Shown piece after piece: positions 53,949-64,000 of a stretch of DNA of 64,000 nt. A program made the position numbers and the translations under genes. This DNA is from an uncultured bacterium. Its GTDB lineage: Bacteria > Verrucomicrobiota > Lentisphaeria > Victivallales > Victivallaceae. Where the stretch lies: NCBI GenBank assembly GCA_900551245.1, contig URVC01000014.1:14680-78679 (forward strand), given 5' to 3'. The notes beneath the pieces are model-generated. The model saw nothing but the letters and a program-made list of their open reading frames with translations, ran no database searches and was not told the DNA's origin. Within the stretch, counting starts at the first letter, position 1, and each line of letters starts with the position of its first letter.

Positions 53949-55214
53949 TCAGCTCAGTTTTTCGATGATCTTGGTCAGCGGCAGGAACAGCGCGATCACG
54001 ATCGTACCGACGATCACCGCCAGCGCGACGATCATCAACGGCTCGATCATCGAAGTCAACGCACTCACCGCGTTATCCACCTCTTCCTCGTAGGTGTTGG
54101 CGATCTTGTCGAGCATCTCCGGCAGTTTACCGGTCTCCTCGCCCACCTCCACCATACTGATCACCATTTCCGGGAAGATCTTGGTTTCGCTGAGCGGAAC
54201 GGCGATGCCTTCGCCCTCCTTGACCGCATCGTGCACCTTCTGGATGGCCGATGCCACTACCTCATTTCCGCTGGTCTCCTTGACGATGGCCAGCGCGTTC
54301 AGCACCGGCACACCGGAGGACATCAGCGTGCCCAGCGTCCGGCTGAACCGCGAAATCGCCGTCTTGGCAATGATCGGCCCGAAGAGCGGCATGTTGTATT
54401 TGACCCAGTCCACCCCCCACTTTCCGATGGGAATGTGCACGATCACCTGATAGAGGGCGACGATGGCGGCGATGCCGCCGATGTAGAAGTACCAGTCCGA
54501 AACCAGCGTATTGCTGATCCCCATGACCAGCAGCGTGATGTCCGGCAGCGGTTCGTCCGGACCGAGCAGCTCTTTGAAGATTTTCTGGAAGTTCGGCACG
54601 ATGAAGATCATCAAGCCGACGATGGCGAGGATGGCGATCGAAAGCACCACCGTCGGGTAGATCATCGCCGATTTCACCTTGCCGGAAATTCGCGCCGCCT
54701 TCTCCATGAAGCTCGCCAGACGGTCGAGAATGATCTCCATGGCGCCCGACGCCTCGCCGGCGCGCACCATGTTCAGATAGAGCTTGTCAAACGACTTCGG
54801 GTGCTGCGCCAGCGCTTCCGCGAAAGTCGCTCCGCCTTCGACCGTCTCCGCCGTCTTGCCGAGCACCTGCTTGACCGCGGGGTTGCGCGCCTGCTTCTCC
54901 AGCGTGTGCAGCGAACGGATGAGCGGAAGCCCCGCGCTCAGCAGAATCGCCAGCTGCCGGGTCACCACCGTCAGATCCTTGCGCTTGATCACTGCCGCGC
55001 CGAGGCTGACGTTCATCAGCGAACCGCCCCCCTTCTTCTTGCCGGTACGGTTGGCGGCTTTCTTCTTGGAGGTCAGTACGGCCGGTTTGATCGAGGTGGG
55101 GAACAACCCCTTGCTTTTGAGTTCGACCGCTGCCATTTCTTCGGAATCGGCATTGATCTTGCCCTTCTGTTCCTTGCCGTTTCCGTCCATTGCGGAGTAG
55201 AGATATTGCGGCAT
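53949..55214 (-). CDS. Type II secretion / type IV pilus platform protein (GspF/PilC family)
   Basis: The 421-residue protein has two GspF domains, each with the pattern LAILLSAGLPLIRSLHTLEKQ / LGTLMSSGVPVLNALAIVKE and MVRAGEASGAM / MVEVGEETGKL, and three membrane helices (about 200, 250 and 400). GspF/PilC forms the inner-membrane platform that the ATPase turns to assemble pseudopilins. I chose ATG 55214, before PQYLYSAMDG, after GGAG. It follows two GspE genes on the same strand. The N-terminal 80 residues have a basic, Gly-rich linker. Confidence 0.92.
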   Translation of the reverse strand: MPQYLYSAMDGNGKEQKGKINADSEEMAAVELKSKGLFPTSIKPAVLTSKKKAANRTGKKKGGGSLMNVSLGAAVIKRKDLTVVTRQLAILLSAGLPLIRSLHTLEKQARNPAVKQVLGKTAETVEGGATFAEALAQHPKSFDKLYLNMVRAGEASGAMEIILDRLASFMEKAARISGKVKSAMIYPTVVLSIAILAIVGLMIFIVPNFQKIFKELLGPDEPLPDITLLVMGISNTLVSDWYFYIGGIAAIVALYQVIVHIPIGKWGVDWVKYNMPLFGPIIAKTAISRFSRTLGTLMSSGVPVLNALAIVKETSGNEVVASAIQKVHDAVKEGEGIAVPLSETKIFPEMVISMVEVGEETGKLPEMLDKIANTYEEEVDNAVSALTSMIEPLMIVALAVIVGTIVIALFLPLTKIIEKLS

Positions 55215-55268
55215 GATCCATTCTCCAATTGGTTTTATTGCAAAGGCGCTTTCCGCGCCGTTCATTCA

Positions 55269-56960
55269 TCAGGTGTAGCGGACGACCTCGTCCACGCTCG
55301 ATTCATGGTTGAGAATCGCCGCGAGTCCGTCTTCCCGCAACGTGCGCATCCCCTGCTCGCGCGCCTTGTCGCGGATGGCGGAGGTCGGCGCATTGTCCGA
55401 AATCAGCGCCCGGATGTCCGAGTTCACCACCAGCAGCTCGGTCAGCGCCTTCCGGCCCTTGTACCCGGTGTAGTTGCAGGTGGGGCACCCCTTGCCGTAG
55501 CAGAACTTGTGGTCGCCGATCTCCTCCCGTGTCAGGTTGAGCCGCTCCAGATCGTCGTCGGTCGGCGTGTAGAGCGTCTTGCAGTTCTTGCAGACCCGGC
55601 GGATCAGACGCTGCCCCAGCACCCCTGCCAGCGAGGAGCTGATCAGGAACGGCTCCACCCCCATATCCACCAGACGGGTCACGGTACTCGCCGCGTCGTT
55701 GGTGTGCAGCGTGCTGAACACGAAGTGCCCGGTGAGCGACGCCTCGATCGCAATCTGGGCGGTTTCAAAGTCACGGATTTCTCCGACGAGGATCCGGTCC
55801 GGGTCCTGTCGGAGGAAGGCGCGCAGCGCCCGTTCGAAGGTCATCCCCACCGCGTCGTTGATCGGGCACTGAATGATTCCTTCGATATCGTATTCGACCG
55901 GGTCCTCGGCGGTGAGCAGCTTGTCTTCCGGATTGTTGATCTCGCCGAGCGCCGAGTAAAGCGTCGTGGTCTTACCGGAACCGGTCGGACCGGTCACCAG
56001 CAGAATGCCGTTGGGCAGGTGGATGAGTTCCCGCAGCTTCTCCAGCACGTCCTCGCCGATGCCGAGCGAGTCGAGGCTCAGATTCACCACCGAGCGGTCG
56101 AGCACGCGGAGCACCACCGATTCCCCGTAGCTGGTCGGCAGACAGGAGACACGCAGGTCGATCGGCTTGCCGTTGACCTTGAGCTGAATACGGCCGTCCT
56201 GCGGCCGGCGGCGTTCCGAAATGTTCAATCCGGAGATGATCTTCACCCGGCTGATCACCGGCACCGCCAGGCTCTTCGGCGGCGGCGGCATCTCGTAGAG
56301 CGCGCCGTCCACCCGGTAGCGGATGCGGAAGTTCTTCTCGAACGGTTCGAAGTGAATGTCCGACGCCTTGTCCTTGATCGCCTGCTGCATCACCACATCC
56401 ACAAACTTCACGATCGGCGCGTCGTTGGAGTGGTCGACGTCATCCTCCTCGACGATCTCCTCGTGTTCCCCGAAGGCGGCGACGATGTCCGCCACCGTGT
56501 CGACCTTCTCCGGGTAGTAGCGCTCCAGCTCCTGGTCGAACCGGTCCGGATCGACCGGCACCGGCAGAATGTTGTGGTTGATGATGAACCGGAGCGACTC
56601 CACCGTCTGGTAGTCGAGCGGATTGCGCATCGCCAGGTGGAGCATGTCCTCATCCGCGTCGAGCTTGAGCGGAATCACGCCGTAACTGCGCGCGGTGTTG
56701 ACCTCAATGAGATCGATCACCTCCTTCGGCAGATCCTCTTCGGTGGGAATCCAGACGTAGGAGCCGAGGTTCTCCGCCATCGCCTCAAGCATCTCCTTCT
56801 TGGTGAAGATGCCGTAATTTTCAATGATCTCCATGACCGGCTTGCCGGAGCGTTCATGTTCGTCGACCACCTCCCGGAGCTGGTCCTTCAGGCCGGGATG
56901 GCCCTGAGAACGCTCATTGGTGAGCAAGTCGATCAGTGCGGAACTTTCGATATCGAGCAT
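55269..56960 (-). CDS. Type II secretion / type IV pilus assembly ATPase (GspE/PilB), second copy
   Basis: The 563-residue protein has an N-terminal GspE_N domain (about 60-150) and a C-terminal ATPase domain. Walker A GPTGSGKTTTLYSAL lies near residue 325, with the Asp box SEDPVEY-like AEDPVEYDIEG, Walker B RILVGEIRD, a His box STLHTNDA and the C-terminal zinc-binding pairs CKNCKTLY and CPTC. These are the full set for an active GspE/PilB ATPase. ATG 56960 starts 17 nt after the first ATPase gene. It should energise pseudopilin assembly through GspF. The paralogue 56978 is similar but not a recent duplicate. Confidence 0.93.
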   Translation of the reverse strand: MLDIESSALIDLLTNERSQGHPGLKDQLREVVDEHERSGKPVMEIIENYGIFTKKEMLEAMAENLGSYVWIPTEEDLPKEVIDLIEVNTARSYGVIPLKLDADEDMLHLAMRNPLDYQTVESLRFIINHNILPVPVDPDRFDQELERYYPEKVDTVADIVAAFGEHEEIVEEDDVDHSNDAPIVKFVDVVMQQAIKDKASDIHFEPFEKNFRIRYRVDGALYEMPPPPKSLAVPVISRVKIISGLNISERRRPQDGRIQLKVNGKPIDLRVSCLPTSYGESVVLRVLDRSVVNLSLDSLGIGEDVLEKLRELIHLPNGILLVTGPTGSGKTTTLYSALGEINNPEDKLLTAEDPVEYDIEGIIQCPINDAVGMTFERALRAFLRQDPDRILVGEIRDFETAQIAIEASLTGHFVFSTLHTNDAASTVTRLVDMGVEPFLISSSLAGVLGQRLIRRVCKNCKTLYTPTDDDLERLNLTREEIGDHKFCYGKGCPTCNYTGYKGRKALTELLVVNSDIRALISDNAPTSAIRDKAREQGMRTLREDGLAAILNHESSVDEVVRYT

Positions 56961-56977
56961 TTTATCAATCCTGCCGC

Positions 56978-58708
<1,731 letters not shown>

Positions 58709-58826
58709 AATCCACCCCCTGTTGAACCGTTTTCTTGTAAAGCGGCGCCGCCTCGGAGGAACAACTGCTGTCGGCGGCTCCGCAAAAATATTCGTTTCTG
58801 AAAGTTAACGCCGTTTCCGGAAAATG

Positions 58827-60029
58827 TCAAGCCTCGGTGACGATATCTGCAATGATTTTCTCGATTACCGCGGAATATTCGGGAATTTTCCGCTCCTCGG
58901 CCTCGGCCAGTTCCAGCGGAACCGAGGTCGCCGGGCTGGAGGGGGCGAAGACCGTGCAGCTGTCCGGCGCCGGAATGCAGGAGAGCTCCATCGTGCCGAT
59001 CGCTTCCGCAATCCGGATCGATTCGTTCTTGTCCGCGCCGACCAGCGGGCGGAGCACCAGCATGTCGACCGCGCGGTTGATGGTGTTCATGTTGTTGATG
59101 GTCTGGCTCGCCACCTGACCGACCGCTTCGCCGGTGACCAGCGCGCGGCAGTCGCTGCGCAGCGCGACCTGTTCGGCGATGCGCAGCATGGCGCGGCGGT
59201 AGAGGACGGTGCGCATCCGCTCGTTGCAGCAGTCGCGGATCAGTTTCTGCAGCGGCGCGAGGTTGCACAGATGGAGTTTCCCCCGGATCTGCCACTCGTT
59301 GAGGTGGCGGGCGAGGCGGCGCACCTTCTCCTCGGTTTCCGGCGGCGTGTAGGGCGAGCTGTGAAAGGTGATGTAATCGGTCGGGCAGCCGCGTTTCATG
59401 ACCATCCACGCGGCCACCGGGGAGTCGATGCCGCCGGAGAGCAGTGTCAGCACCCGCGGATTGCTCCCGACCGGCAGGCCTCCGGGGCCCGGCAGGGAGG
59501 TCCAGAAGAGTGCCGCGAACTCGTCGCGCACTTCGCAGCCGAGGGTGATTTCCGCATGGTCGAGGTCGAGCTTGAAGCGCCGTTCCCCGAGCCGCTCGGC
59601 GATGGCGCTGACCAGATCGATTTCGATCTCCTGCGAGCGGAAGGGGAAGCGCTTGTTGCTCCGGCGCGCCCGCACGCGGAAGGTTACGTTGTCCCGCGTC
59701 TCCATCGCCGTGCCGAGCACTTCGGGAGCCATGGCGACGGCGGCTTCGCGGATGGCATCCATTTCGACCGGGAGCCGTACCGCCGGCGAGAAGGACTCCA
59801 GCCCGAACGCTTTCGCCAGCTGCGGCAGAATCGCCTCCATCTCCGCGGCGGAAAAGGCTCCTCCGTCGACGCGGTTCACCCAGATTCTTCCCCGGACCCG
59901 GTGGACCCGGCAGACGCCGACTTCCCGGAGCAGATGGGAGATGTTATCGACCAGGCAGCGTTCGAACATATTGCGGTTGTTGCCTTTGGTCGCGATTTCG
60001 TGATAGCGGCAGATGATGCTGTTGTACAT
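58827..60029 (-). CDS. thiI: tRNA 4-thiouridine synthase ThiI
   Basis: ThiI activates uridine-8 in tRNA and provides sulfur for 4-thiouridine, and in some bacteria for thiamine. The 400-residue protein has an N-terminal ferredoxin-like/THUMP domain and a PP-loop ATPase domain with LLSGGIDSPVAAWMVMKRG, HSSPYTPPET and IPAPDSCTVF. The last Cys corresponds to a conserved catalytic position. There is no C-terminal rhodanese domain, so sulfur transfer must use a separate protein, as in Bacillus. ATG 60029 follows AGGAAG. It stands alone, 98 nt downstream of an AraC gene. Confidence 0.95.
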   Translation of the reverse strand: MYNSIICRYHEIATKGNNRNMFERCLVDNISHLLREVGVCRVHRVRGRIWVNRVDGGAFSAAEMEAILPQLAKAFGLESFSPAVRLPVEMDAIREAAVAMAPEVLGTAMETRDNVTFRVRARRSNKRFPFRSQEIEIDLVSAIAERLGERRFKLDLDHAEITLGCEVRDEFAALFWTSLPGPGGLPVGSNPRVLTLLSGGIDSPVAAWMVMKRGCPTDYITFHSSPYTPPETEEKVRRLARHLNEWQIRGKLHLCNLAPLQKLIRDCCNERMRTVLYRRAMLRIAEQVALRSDCRALVTGEAVGQVASQTINNMNTINRAVDMLVLRPLVGADKNESIRIAEAIGTMELSCIPAPDSCTVFAPSSPATSVPLELAEAEERKIPEYSAVIEKIIADIVTEA

Positions 60030-60127
60030 GATTTCTTCCTGAAGTTCCAGATGGTTGCAGACAATACCATACGAGCGTGATTTTTTCAAGTCCGGCAGCA
60101 GGGAAAAACGACCGCTTTCCGGCAAAA

Positions 60128-60937
60128 TTACGACTCCTCCCACGCTCCGGCCGCCCGGCGGCGGTATTCCCGCGGCGAGATGCCGAAGAACTTGTGAAAC
60201 CGCGTGGAAAAGTAATAGGGATCCGACATGCCGGATTGTTCGGCAACCTCACTGATCGGGAGGCCGGATTGTTCGAGCAGCCGCGCCGCCCGGCGGAGCA
60301 TGGCGCACTCCCGGTACTGGCGTGGCGAGATGCCGGTCACCTTCCGAAACTTTGCAAAGAGCGCCGCACGCGACAGGCCGCAGCGGGCGGCGATGCGGTC
60401 CACACTGTCGCTGCTGTTGAGCAGCAGCTCCTGCGCAAGGCGGATGGAGGAATCCGGCTCCGCCCGGACCGTCTGGATCCGGTTGAAGCCGCGCACCAGC
60501 ACACTTTCGAGCAGCAGCATTGCCAGCGGATTCCAGCCCGGAGGACGAAGCAGTTCGAGCTGATGGACTTCGGAGAGCGTCTCCCGGACCGCCGTCTCCT
60601 CCTCTCCGGTGAAATGGACCGCTCCCGCGCCAGGAATCGCCGGCGGCCACTGCAGCGCCTCCGTCACGTGCGGGCGGGCGAAGAAGTGAAACCAGAGCAG
60701 CTCCCAGCCCGGTTCCGGCAAAAACTGGTGGCAGAAGCCGGGGGTCATCAGAATGAGCATCCCCTGTTCGACGACAAGAGATTTGTCGTCGCAGACGAGG
60801 GCCCCGTGGCCGTCCCGGACGAAGATCAGCCCCCACGAGGCGGTCAGCCGCTGAAACCATGGACGGAGAATCGGCGGACTGACGGTCTGCCCCGAAACGA
60901 GATTGTCTTCTGATATCGGGTAGAGCTCTTTCGGCAT
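60128..60937 (-). CDS. AraC-family transcriptional regulator next to GH127
   Basis: The 269-residue protein has an N-terminal AraC sensor domain (about 20-130; WGLIFVRDGHGALVCDDKSLV, MTPGFCHQF) and a C-terminal double HTH (RIAARCGLSRAALFAKFRKVTG and PISEVAEQSGMSDPYYFSTRFHKFFG). This is the sugar-sensing AraC type. It diverges from the GH127 gene across a 106-nt AT-rich promoter region, the classic activator arrangement, and so probably controls it. Confidence 0.9.
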   Translation of the reverse strand: MPKELYPISEDNLVSGQTVSPPILRPWFQRLTASWGLIFVRDGHGALVCDDKSLVVEQGMLILMTPGFCHQFLPEPGWELLWFHFFARPHVTEALQWPPAIPGAGAVHFTGEEETAVRETLSEVHQLELLRPPGWNPLAMLLLESVLVRGFNRIQTVRAEPDSSIRLAQELLLNSSDSVDRIAARCGLSRAALFAKFRKVTGISPRQYRECAMLRRAARLLEQSGLPISEVAEQSGMSDPYYFSTRFHKFFGISPREYRRRAAGAWEES

Positions 60938-60997
60938 ATTTAGACGAAATCAAAGGTTTTTTGGATATTTCACCATTTTTTTACAGATATTTTCAAG

Positions 60998-61003
60998 TAT
61001 AAT
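60998..61003 (+). promoter_or_regulatory. Candidate -10 element for the GH127 gene
   Basis: TATAAT lies 40 nt before ATG 61044 in an AT-rich divergent region. No good -35 is at standard distance, which fits activator-dependent transcription by the AraC protein. Confidence 0.45.
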
Positions 61004-61043
61004 ATAAAAGGAAACAAAAAGAAAACAACCTGATGGAAAAATA

Positions 61044-62912
61044 ATGTTACAGTTTTCTCATTCGACCACCGTATCGCCGCAGCCGGGAACGATTCGATTC
61101 AAAGGGCGCGTCGGTGCGCAGATGGACCGGTTTCTGAACCGCCGCCTCCGTTCGGAAGAGGGGCGCCTGGCCTATCAGGAGGCGGAGGACGCCTTCCGCA
61201 ACAAGCTCGACGACGCCTCCGGAGTTCACGGCATCTGGCAGGGGGAGTTCTGGGGCAAGTGGATCATCGGAGCGGTGCGCACCGCGGAGTATTACGGCGA
61301 CGATGAACTGCGCGAATTCATCCGGCAGGGGGTGTACCGGCTGCTCGTGTTGCAGGAGCCTTCCGGCTACCTCGGCACCTACCGCGACCCGATGAACGTC
61401 TTTGCCGCCGACCCGGCCCGGACTGAACCGGTGCTCGGCTGGCCCTGCAACTGGAACTGGAACATCTGGTGCCGCAAATACACGCTCTGGGGATTGCTCG
61501 AGGCGTGGCGACTGCTGGGGGACCCGGAGATTCTCGCCGGAGCCGAATGGCTGGCCGCGCACCTCATCCACTCTCTGCGGGAACACCACATCCGGCTTGG
61601 TTCCACCGGAACCTTCGCCGGAATTCCGAGCGGTTCGATTTTGAAGCCGATAGTGCTGCTCTACCGCGCCACCGGAAACGGGGAGTTCCTCGACTTCGCG
61701 AAGGAGATCGCCGCCGACTGGAAGCGCCCCGACAATCTCGCGCCGAATCTGATCGCCAACGCCCTCTCCGGCCGCCCGGTGCACGAGTGGTATCCGGAGC
61801 CGAAGGAGTGGGCGAAGGTGTACGAGATGCTCTCCTGCTTCGACGGATTGATCGAACTCTACCGGGAGACCGGGGACCGGGAACTGCTCGCCGCGGCGGA
61901 GGCGTTTCACACGTTGCTGCACCGGGGGGAGTACAATCTGCTCCTCAGTGTCGGCTTCAACGACATCTTCCGCCACGCGGCGGCGCAGCTCAACGCGATC
62001 TCGGAGCCGTGCGACGTGCTCCACTGGATGCGGCTCTGCTATGAGCTCTTCGTCGAGACCGGAAAGAAGCGCTATCTGGATGACTTCGAGCTGGCGTTTC
62101 TCAACCCCTTCCTCGCCGCCGCCTGCCGGGATGGGAGCTGGGGGGCGCGCGGTGTCCGCAGTCACGGGCGGCACCTGATCGTTTTCGAACAGGCGGGAAT
62201 GAGGCGCAACCACTGCTGTGTGAACAACATGCCGCGCGGCTTCCTGAACGCGGTCCAGGCGGCGGTGACGCTGCATGGCGGCGCGGTTTCGATCAATCTC
62301 TACGTCGAGTCGGAGGGGCGGTTCCCGCTTCCGGGCGGCGGAGAGCTTTCGTTCACGCTCACCGGGGATTACGCGGGGCGGGGGGAGGTGCTTCTGACGC
62401 TGGAGCTCTCCGGCGCGGCCGATGTGCCGCTCTGCCTGCGGATTCCCGGCTGGGCGACCTCGGCAGAGATCGAGAGCGGCGGCGTCCGGCGCGAAGTCTC
62501 GGGCGAGTGGATCGAGGAAAAAATTCCGGCGGGCCGCTCCGAAATCCGACTTCGGTTCGGCCGGAAACTGGAGATCCGCCGCCACCTGCCGCCGGCGGAG
62601 ACGGACGAATGGTATGAAATACGCTGGAGCGAACCGGCGATGAAAGGAATGTTCCGCACCGAACCAGGCAGTACGCTGGTGTACGGACCGCTGCTGCTGG
62701 CGCGGAGCAAATTCATCGGCAATACGGAAGCGGAGATGTTCGGTCCGGCGCTGGAGCCAGGTTTCGACTGCCGGCTGCGGCGGATTGCCTCGGAGGAGGC
62801 GCACTGTGTGTTCGAAGCGGACTTCGGCTCCTTCACCACCCGGGTGTGCGACTACGCGTCCGCCGGGAATGCGATTCTCGACGACGTCCATTTTTTCAGC
62901 GTCTATTTCTGA
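61044..62912 (+). CDS. GH127-family (DUF1680) glycoside hydrolase
   Basis: GH127 enzymes include beta-L-arabinofuranosidases that use a zinc-bound cysteine nucleophile. The 622-residue protein retains that set: Glu321 and Cys323 (SEPCDVLH) and the pair Cys391-Cys392 (NHCCVNNMPR); the first Cys of the pair would be the nucleophile. The (alpha/alpha)6 barrel part is readable (IWQGEFWGKWIIGAVRTAEYY, CNWNWNIWCRKYTLWGLLEAW) and a C-terminal beta domain follows (PLCLRIPGW). There is no signal peptide, so it acts in the cytoplasm on imported sugars. It is the likely target of the divergent AraC regulator. Activity may differ from arabinofuranosidase, since many members are uncharacterised. Confidence 0.85.
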   Translation: MLQFSHSTTVSPQPGTIRFKGRVGAQMDRFLNRRLRSEEGRLAYQEAEDAFRNKLDDASGVHGIWQGEFWGKWIIGAVRTAEYYGDDELREFIRQGVYRLLVLQEPSGYLGTYRDPMNVFAADPARTEPVLGWPCNWNWNIWCRKYTLWGLLEAWRLLGDPEILAGAEWLAAHLIHSLREHHIRLGSTGTFAGIPSGSILKPIVLLYRATGNGEFLDFAKEIAADWKRPDNLAPNLIANALSGRPVHEWYPEPKEWAKVYEMLSCFDGLIELYRETGDRELLAAAEAFHTLLHRGEYNLLLSVGFNDIFRHAAAQLNAISEPCDVLHWMRLCYELFVETGKKRYLDDFELAFLNPFLAAACRDGSWGARGVRSHGRHLIVFEQAGMRRNHCCVNNMPRGFLNAVQAAVTLHGGAVSINLYVESEGRFPLPGGGELSFTLTGDYAGRGEVLLTLELSGAADVPLCLRIPGWATSAEIESGGVRREVSGEWIEEKIPAGRSEIRLRFGRKLEIRRHLPPAETDEWYEIRWSEPAMKGMFRTEPGSTLVYGPLLLARSKFIGNTEAEMFGPALEPGFDCRLRRIASEEAHCVFEADFGSFTTRVCDYASAGNAILDDVHFFSVYF

Positions 62913-62924
62913 ATGGAAACCCAG

Positions 62925-63033
62925 GGAGATGGTATGATAAATAGCTGACGTTCGCGGTTTCTGCCTGCGGCGTATAATTTATGGCGATTAACTTACACGT
63001 ATGGAAGCGGACAGGTTGCAGACTGAATATTTA
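62925..63033 (+). repeat. 109-bp direct repeat, copy 1
   Basis: The sequence beginning GGAGATGGTATGATAAATAG and ending at 63033 recurs at 63892-64000 with one difference (C 62965 versus T 63932), 967 nt apart. It starts 13 nt after the GH127 stop and lies before the pseudopilin gene. It contains a TATAAT at 62973-62978. Whether the repeat extends past 63033 is unknown because the second copy reaches the window end. Confidence 0.95.
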
Positions 63034-63083
63034 TTTGAGGCGCCTCCGAGAAGAGGATGACCCCGGAAAGGAGAAATGATACG

Positions 63084-63869
63084 ATGGCCGTGATCGAATT
63101 GAAAAAGACGAATGGGCGTCAATTTTGCCGCCGTGCCGGGAGAAACATTGTTCTGTCAAAGATTTCAGAAGAACGCTTTCCATTTACCTTAATAGAACTC
63201 CTTATTGTGATTGCGATCATTGCAATTCTGGCGGGCCTTCTCCTTCCCGCACTGAACTCGGCCAGAGAGAGGGCGCGTGCCGTGAGTTGTACCAATAATT
63301 TAAAGACATGGGGGCACGCATCCGCCCTGTGCCAAGGGACATTTGACGATTTCACGGTTCCGTATTTGATGAGGGGAGAAGATAACAGTCTCTGGTATGA
63401 TCCGGGAAGCTGGCTGGTCAAGAGTGTTTTCCCACATGTCGGACATGAGAGCGCTCCGACAGCGGCAACTTCTCTCTGGCAGGCACGGCAGTACTTTAAC
63501 GGCTGTCCTTCCGATACGGTTCTCAATCCCAATCGAAAAAATGGCTACATCATGAATTACGATTCCAGCTTCAACGCCGTGGATCCCGATGCTTCCGGCG
63601 CACCCGCGCCAAAGAAGGTGACAAGAATCAAGAATCCCACCTCCGTCATTGAGATTGCCGAGTACGGAGAACCTCTCTCCGGCTCAATCGCGTATGGATT
63701 CAACAATGTACTTGATGCACAGGTGAATCCCTCCAGCATTCAACGCAGAATTTTTTACCGCCATAACGGGAACGCCAATGTGCTTATGATCGCAGGTAAT
63801 GTTGTTTCGGCAAGGCGATTTTACAAAAGTAAGGGAAACACGCCAGATCTTCTGGCAACTTCCTGGTAG
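63084..63869 (+). CDS. Type IV pseudopilin-like protein with long leader
   Basis: The protein of 261 residues (from ATG 63084) has an unusually long N-terminus, about 34 residues, before the prepilin motif FTLIELLIVIAIIAILAGLL with Glu+5. The residue before Phe is Pro. ALNSARERARAVSCTNNLKTWG is family-typical, and RHNGNANVLMIAGNVVSARRF matches the C-terminal block with DGH replaced by AGN. AAAGGAG is 12 nt before this ATG; ATG 63057 is an in-frame alternative. The gene is bracketed by the two 109-bp repeats. Base composition is clearly lower in GC than the neighbouring GH127 gene. Confidence 0.8.
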   Translation: MAVIELKKTNGRQFCRRAGRNIVLSKISEERFPFTLIELLIVIAIIAILAGLLLPALNSARERARAVSCTNNLKTWGHASALCQGTFDDFTVPYLMRGEDNSLWYDPGSWLVKSVFPHVGHESAPTAATSLWQARQYFNGCPSDTVLNPNRKNGYIMNYDSSFNAVDPDASGAPAPKKVTRIKNPTSVIEIAEYGEPLSGSIAYGFNNVLDAQVNPSSIQRRIFYRHNGNANVLMIAGNVVSARRFYKSKGNTPDLLATSW

Positions 63870-63891
63870 TGGGAAACGCCGCAAGGAGTAT

Positions 63892-64000
63892 GGAGATGGT
63901 ATGATAAATAGCTGACGTTCGCGGTTTCTGCTTGCGGCGTATAATTTATGGCGATTAACTTACACGTATGGAAGCGGACAGGTTGCAGACTGAATATTTA
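63892..64000 (+). repeat. 109-bp direct repeat, copy 2 (cut by window end)
   Basis: Matches 62925-63033 at 108 of 109 positions. It begins 22 nt after the pseudopilin stop codon and runs to the last base, so its true end is not visible. Confidence 0.95.

Overview
The window is a GC-rich bacterial chromosome segment. It looks like a member of the Lentisphaerota (Victivallis-like). This is an inference from four type IV pseudopilin-like proteins of the FTLIELL type scattered between metabolic genes, many carbohydrate-active enzymes with AraC or GntR/LacI-like regulators, and PVC-style domains (DUF4159, DUF4175-like, tandem NDK). I see no phage, insertion sequence, CRISPR array or rRNA. Coding density is high: the longest stretch without a gene is about 240 nt (31841-32076, promoters only), so no gap exceeds 300 bases.

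Layout. 1-6088: end of a PDZ protein, pheA, a lipoprotein, nrdR, an RlmI-type methyltransferase, a 2-Cys peroxiredoxin and a secreted trypsin-like protease. 6093-11389 (minus): GH130 phosphorylase, PPK2 kinase, a membrane/TPR protein and a GT39-like glycosyltransferase. 11589-16667 (plus): an SLC12-like carrier, a sodium:solute symporter and DNA polymerase IV. 16710-21886: a palindromic operator over a sigma70-like promoter, then regulator, pseudopilin and a large secreted hydrolase-like protein. 21962-24436: a second pseudopilin with a membrane partner, and a CE7 esterase. 24450-31840 (minus): YjbQ, Memo and a tandem NDK protein, then a PP2C phosphatase and carB. 32077-34649: tRNA-Asp, a DUF4870 protein, a third pseudopilin and a DUF3089 lipoprotein.

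34643-50386: an AraC regulator diverges from a ten-gene plus-strand cluster (PA14/TPR protein, DUF4159, MoxR, DUF58, two vWA membrane proteins, an exported protein, a DUF4175-like protein, a CBM-like protein, a META lipoprotein). Most junctions overlap or nearly touch. It resembles Bat/MoxR-vWA operons with PVC-specific additions and is the best candidate for a poorly described system.

50408-60029 (minus): DMT permease with IclR regulator; two GspE/PilB ATPases, GspF, ManC and CoaX in a row; and thiI. The assembly ATPases and platform protein are the likely machinery for the scattered pseudopilins, although no secretin or prepilin peptidase is in the window. 60128-64000: an AraC regulator divergent from a GH127 enzyme, then a fourth pseudopilin bracketed by two nearly identical 109-bp direct repeats, the second running to the window edge. 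Together the genes suggest an anaerobic or microaerophilic glycan degrader with a pseudopilus-type export or adhesion system.
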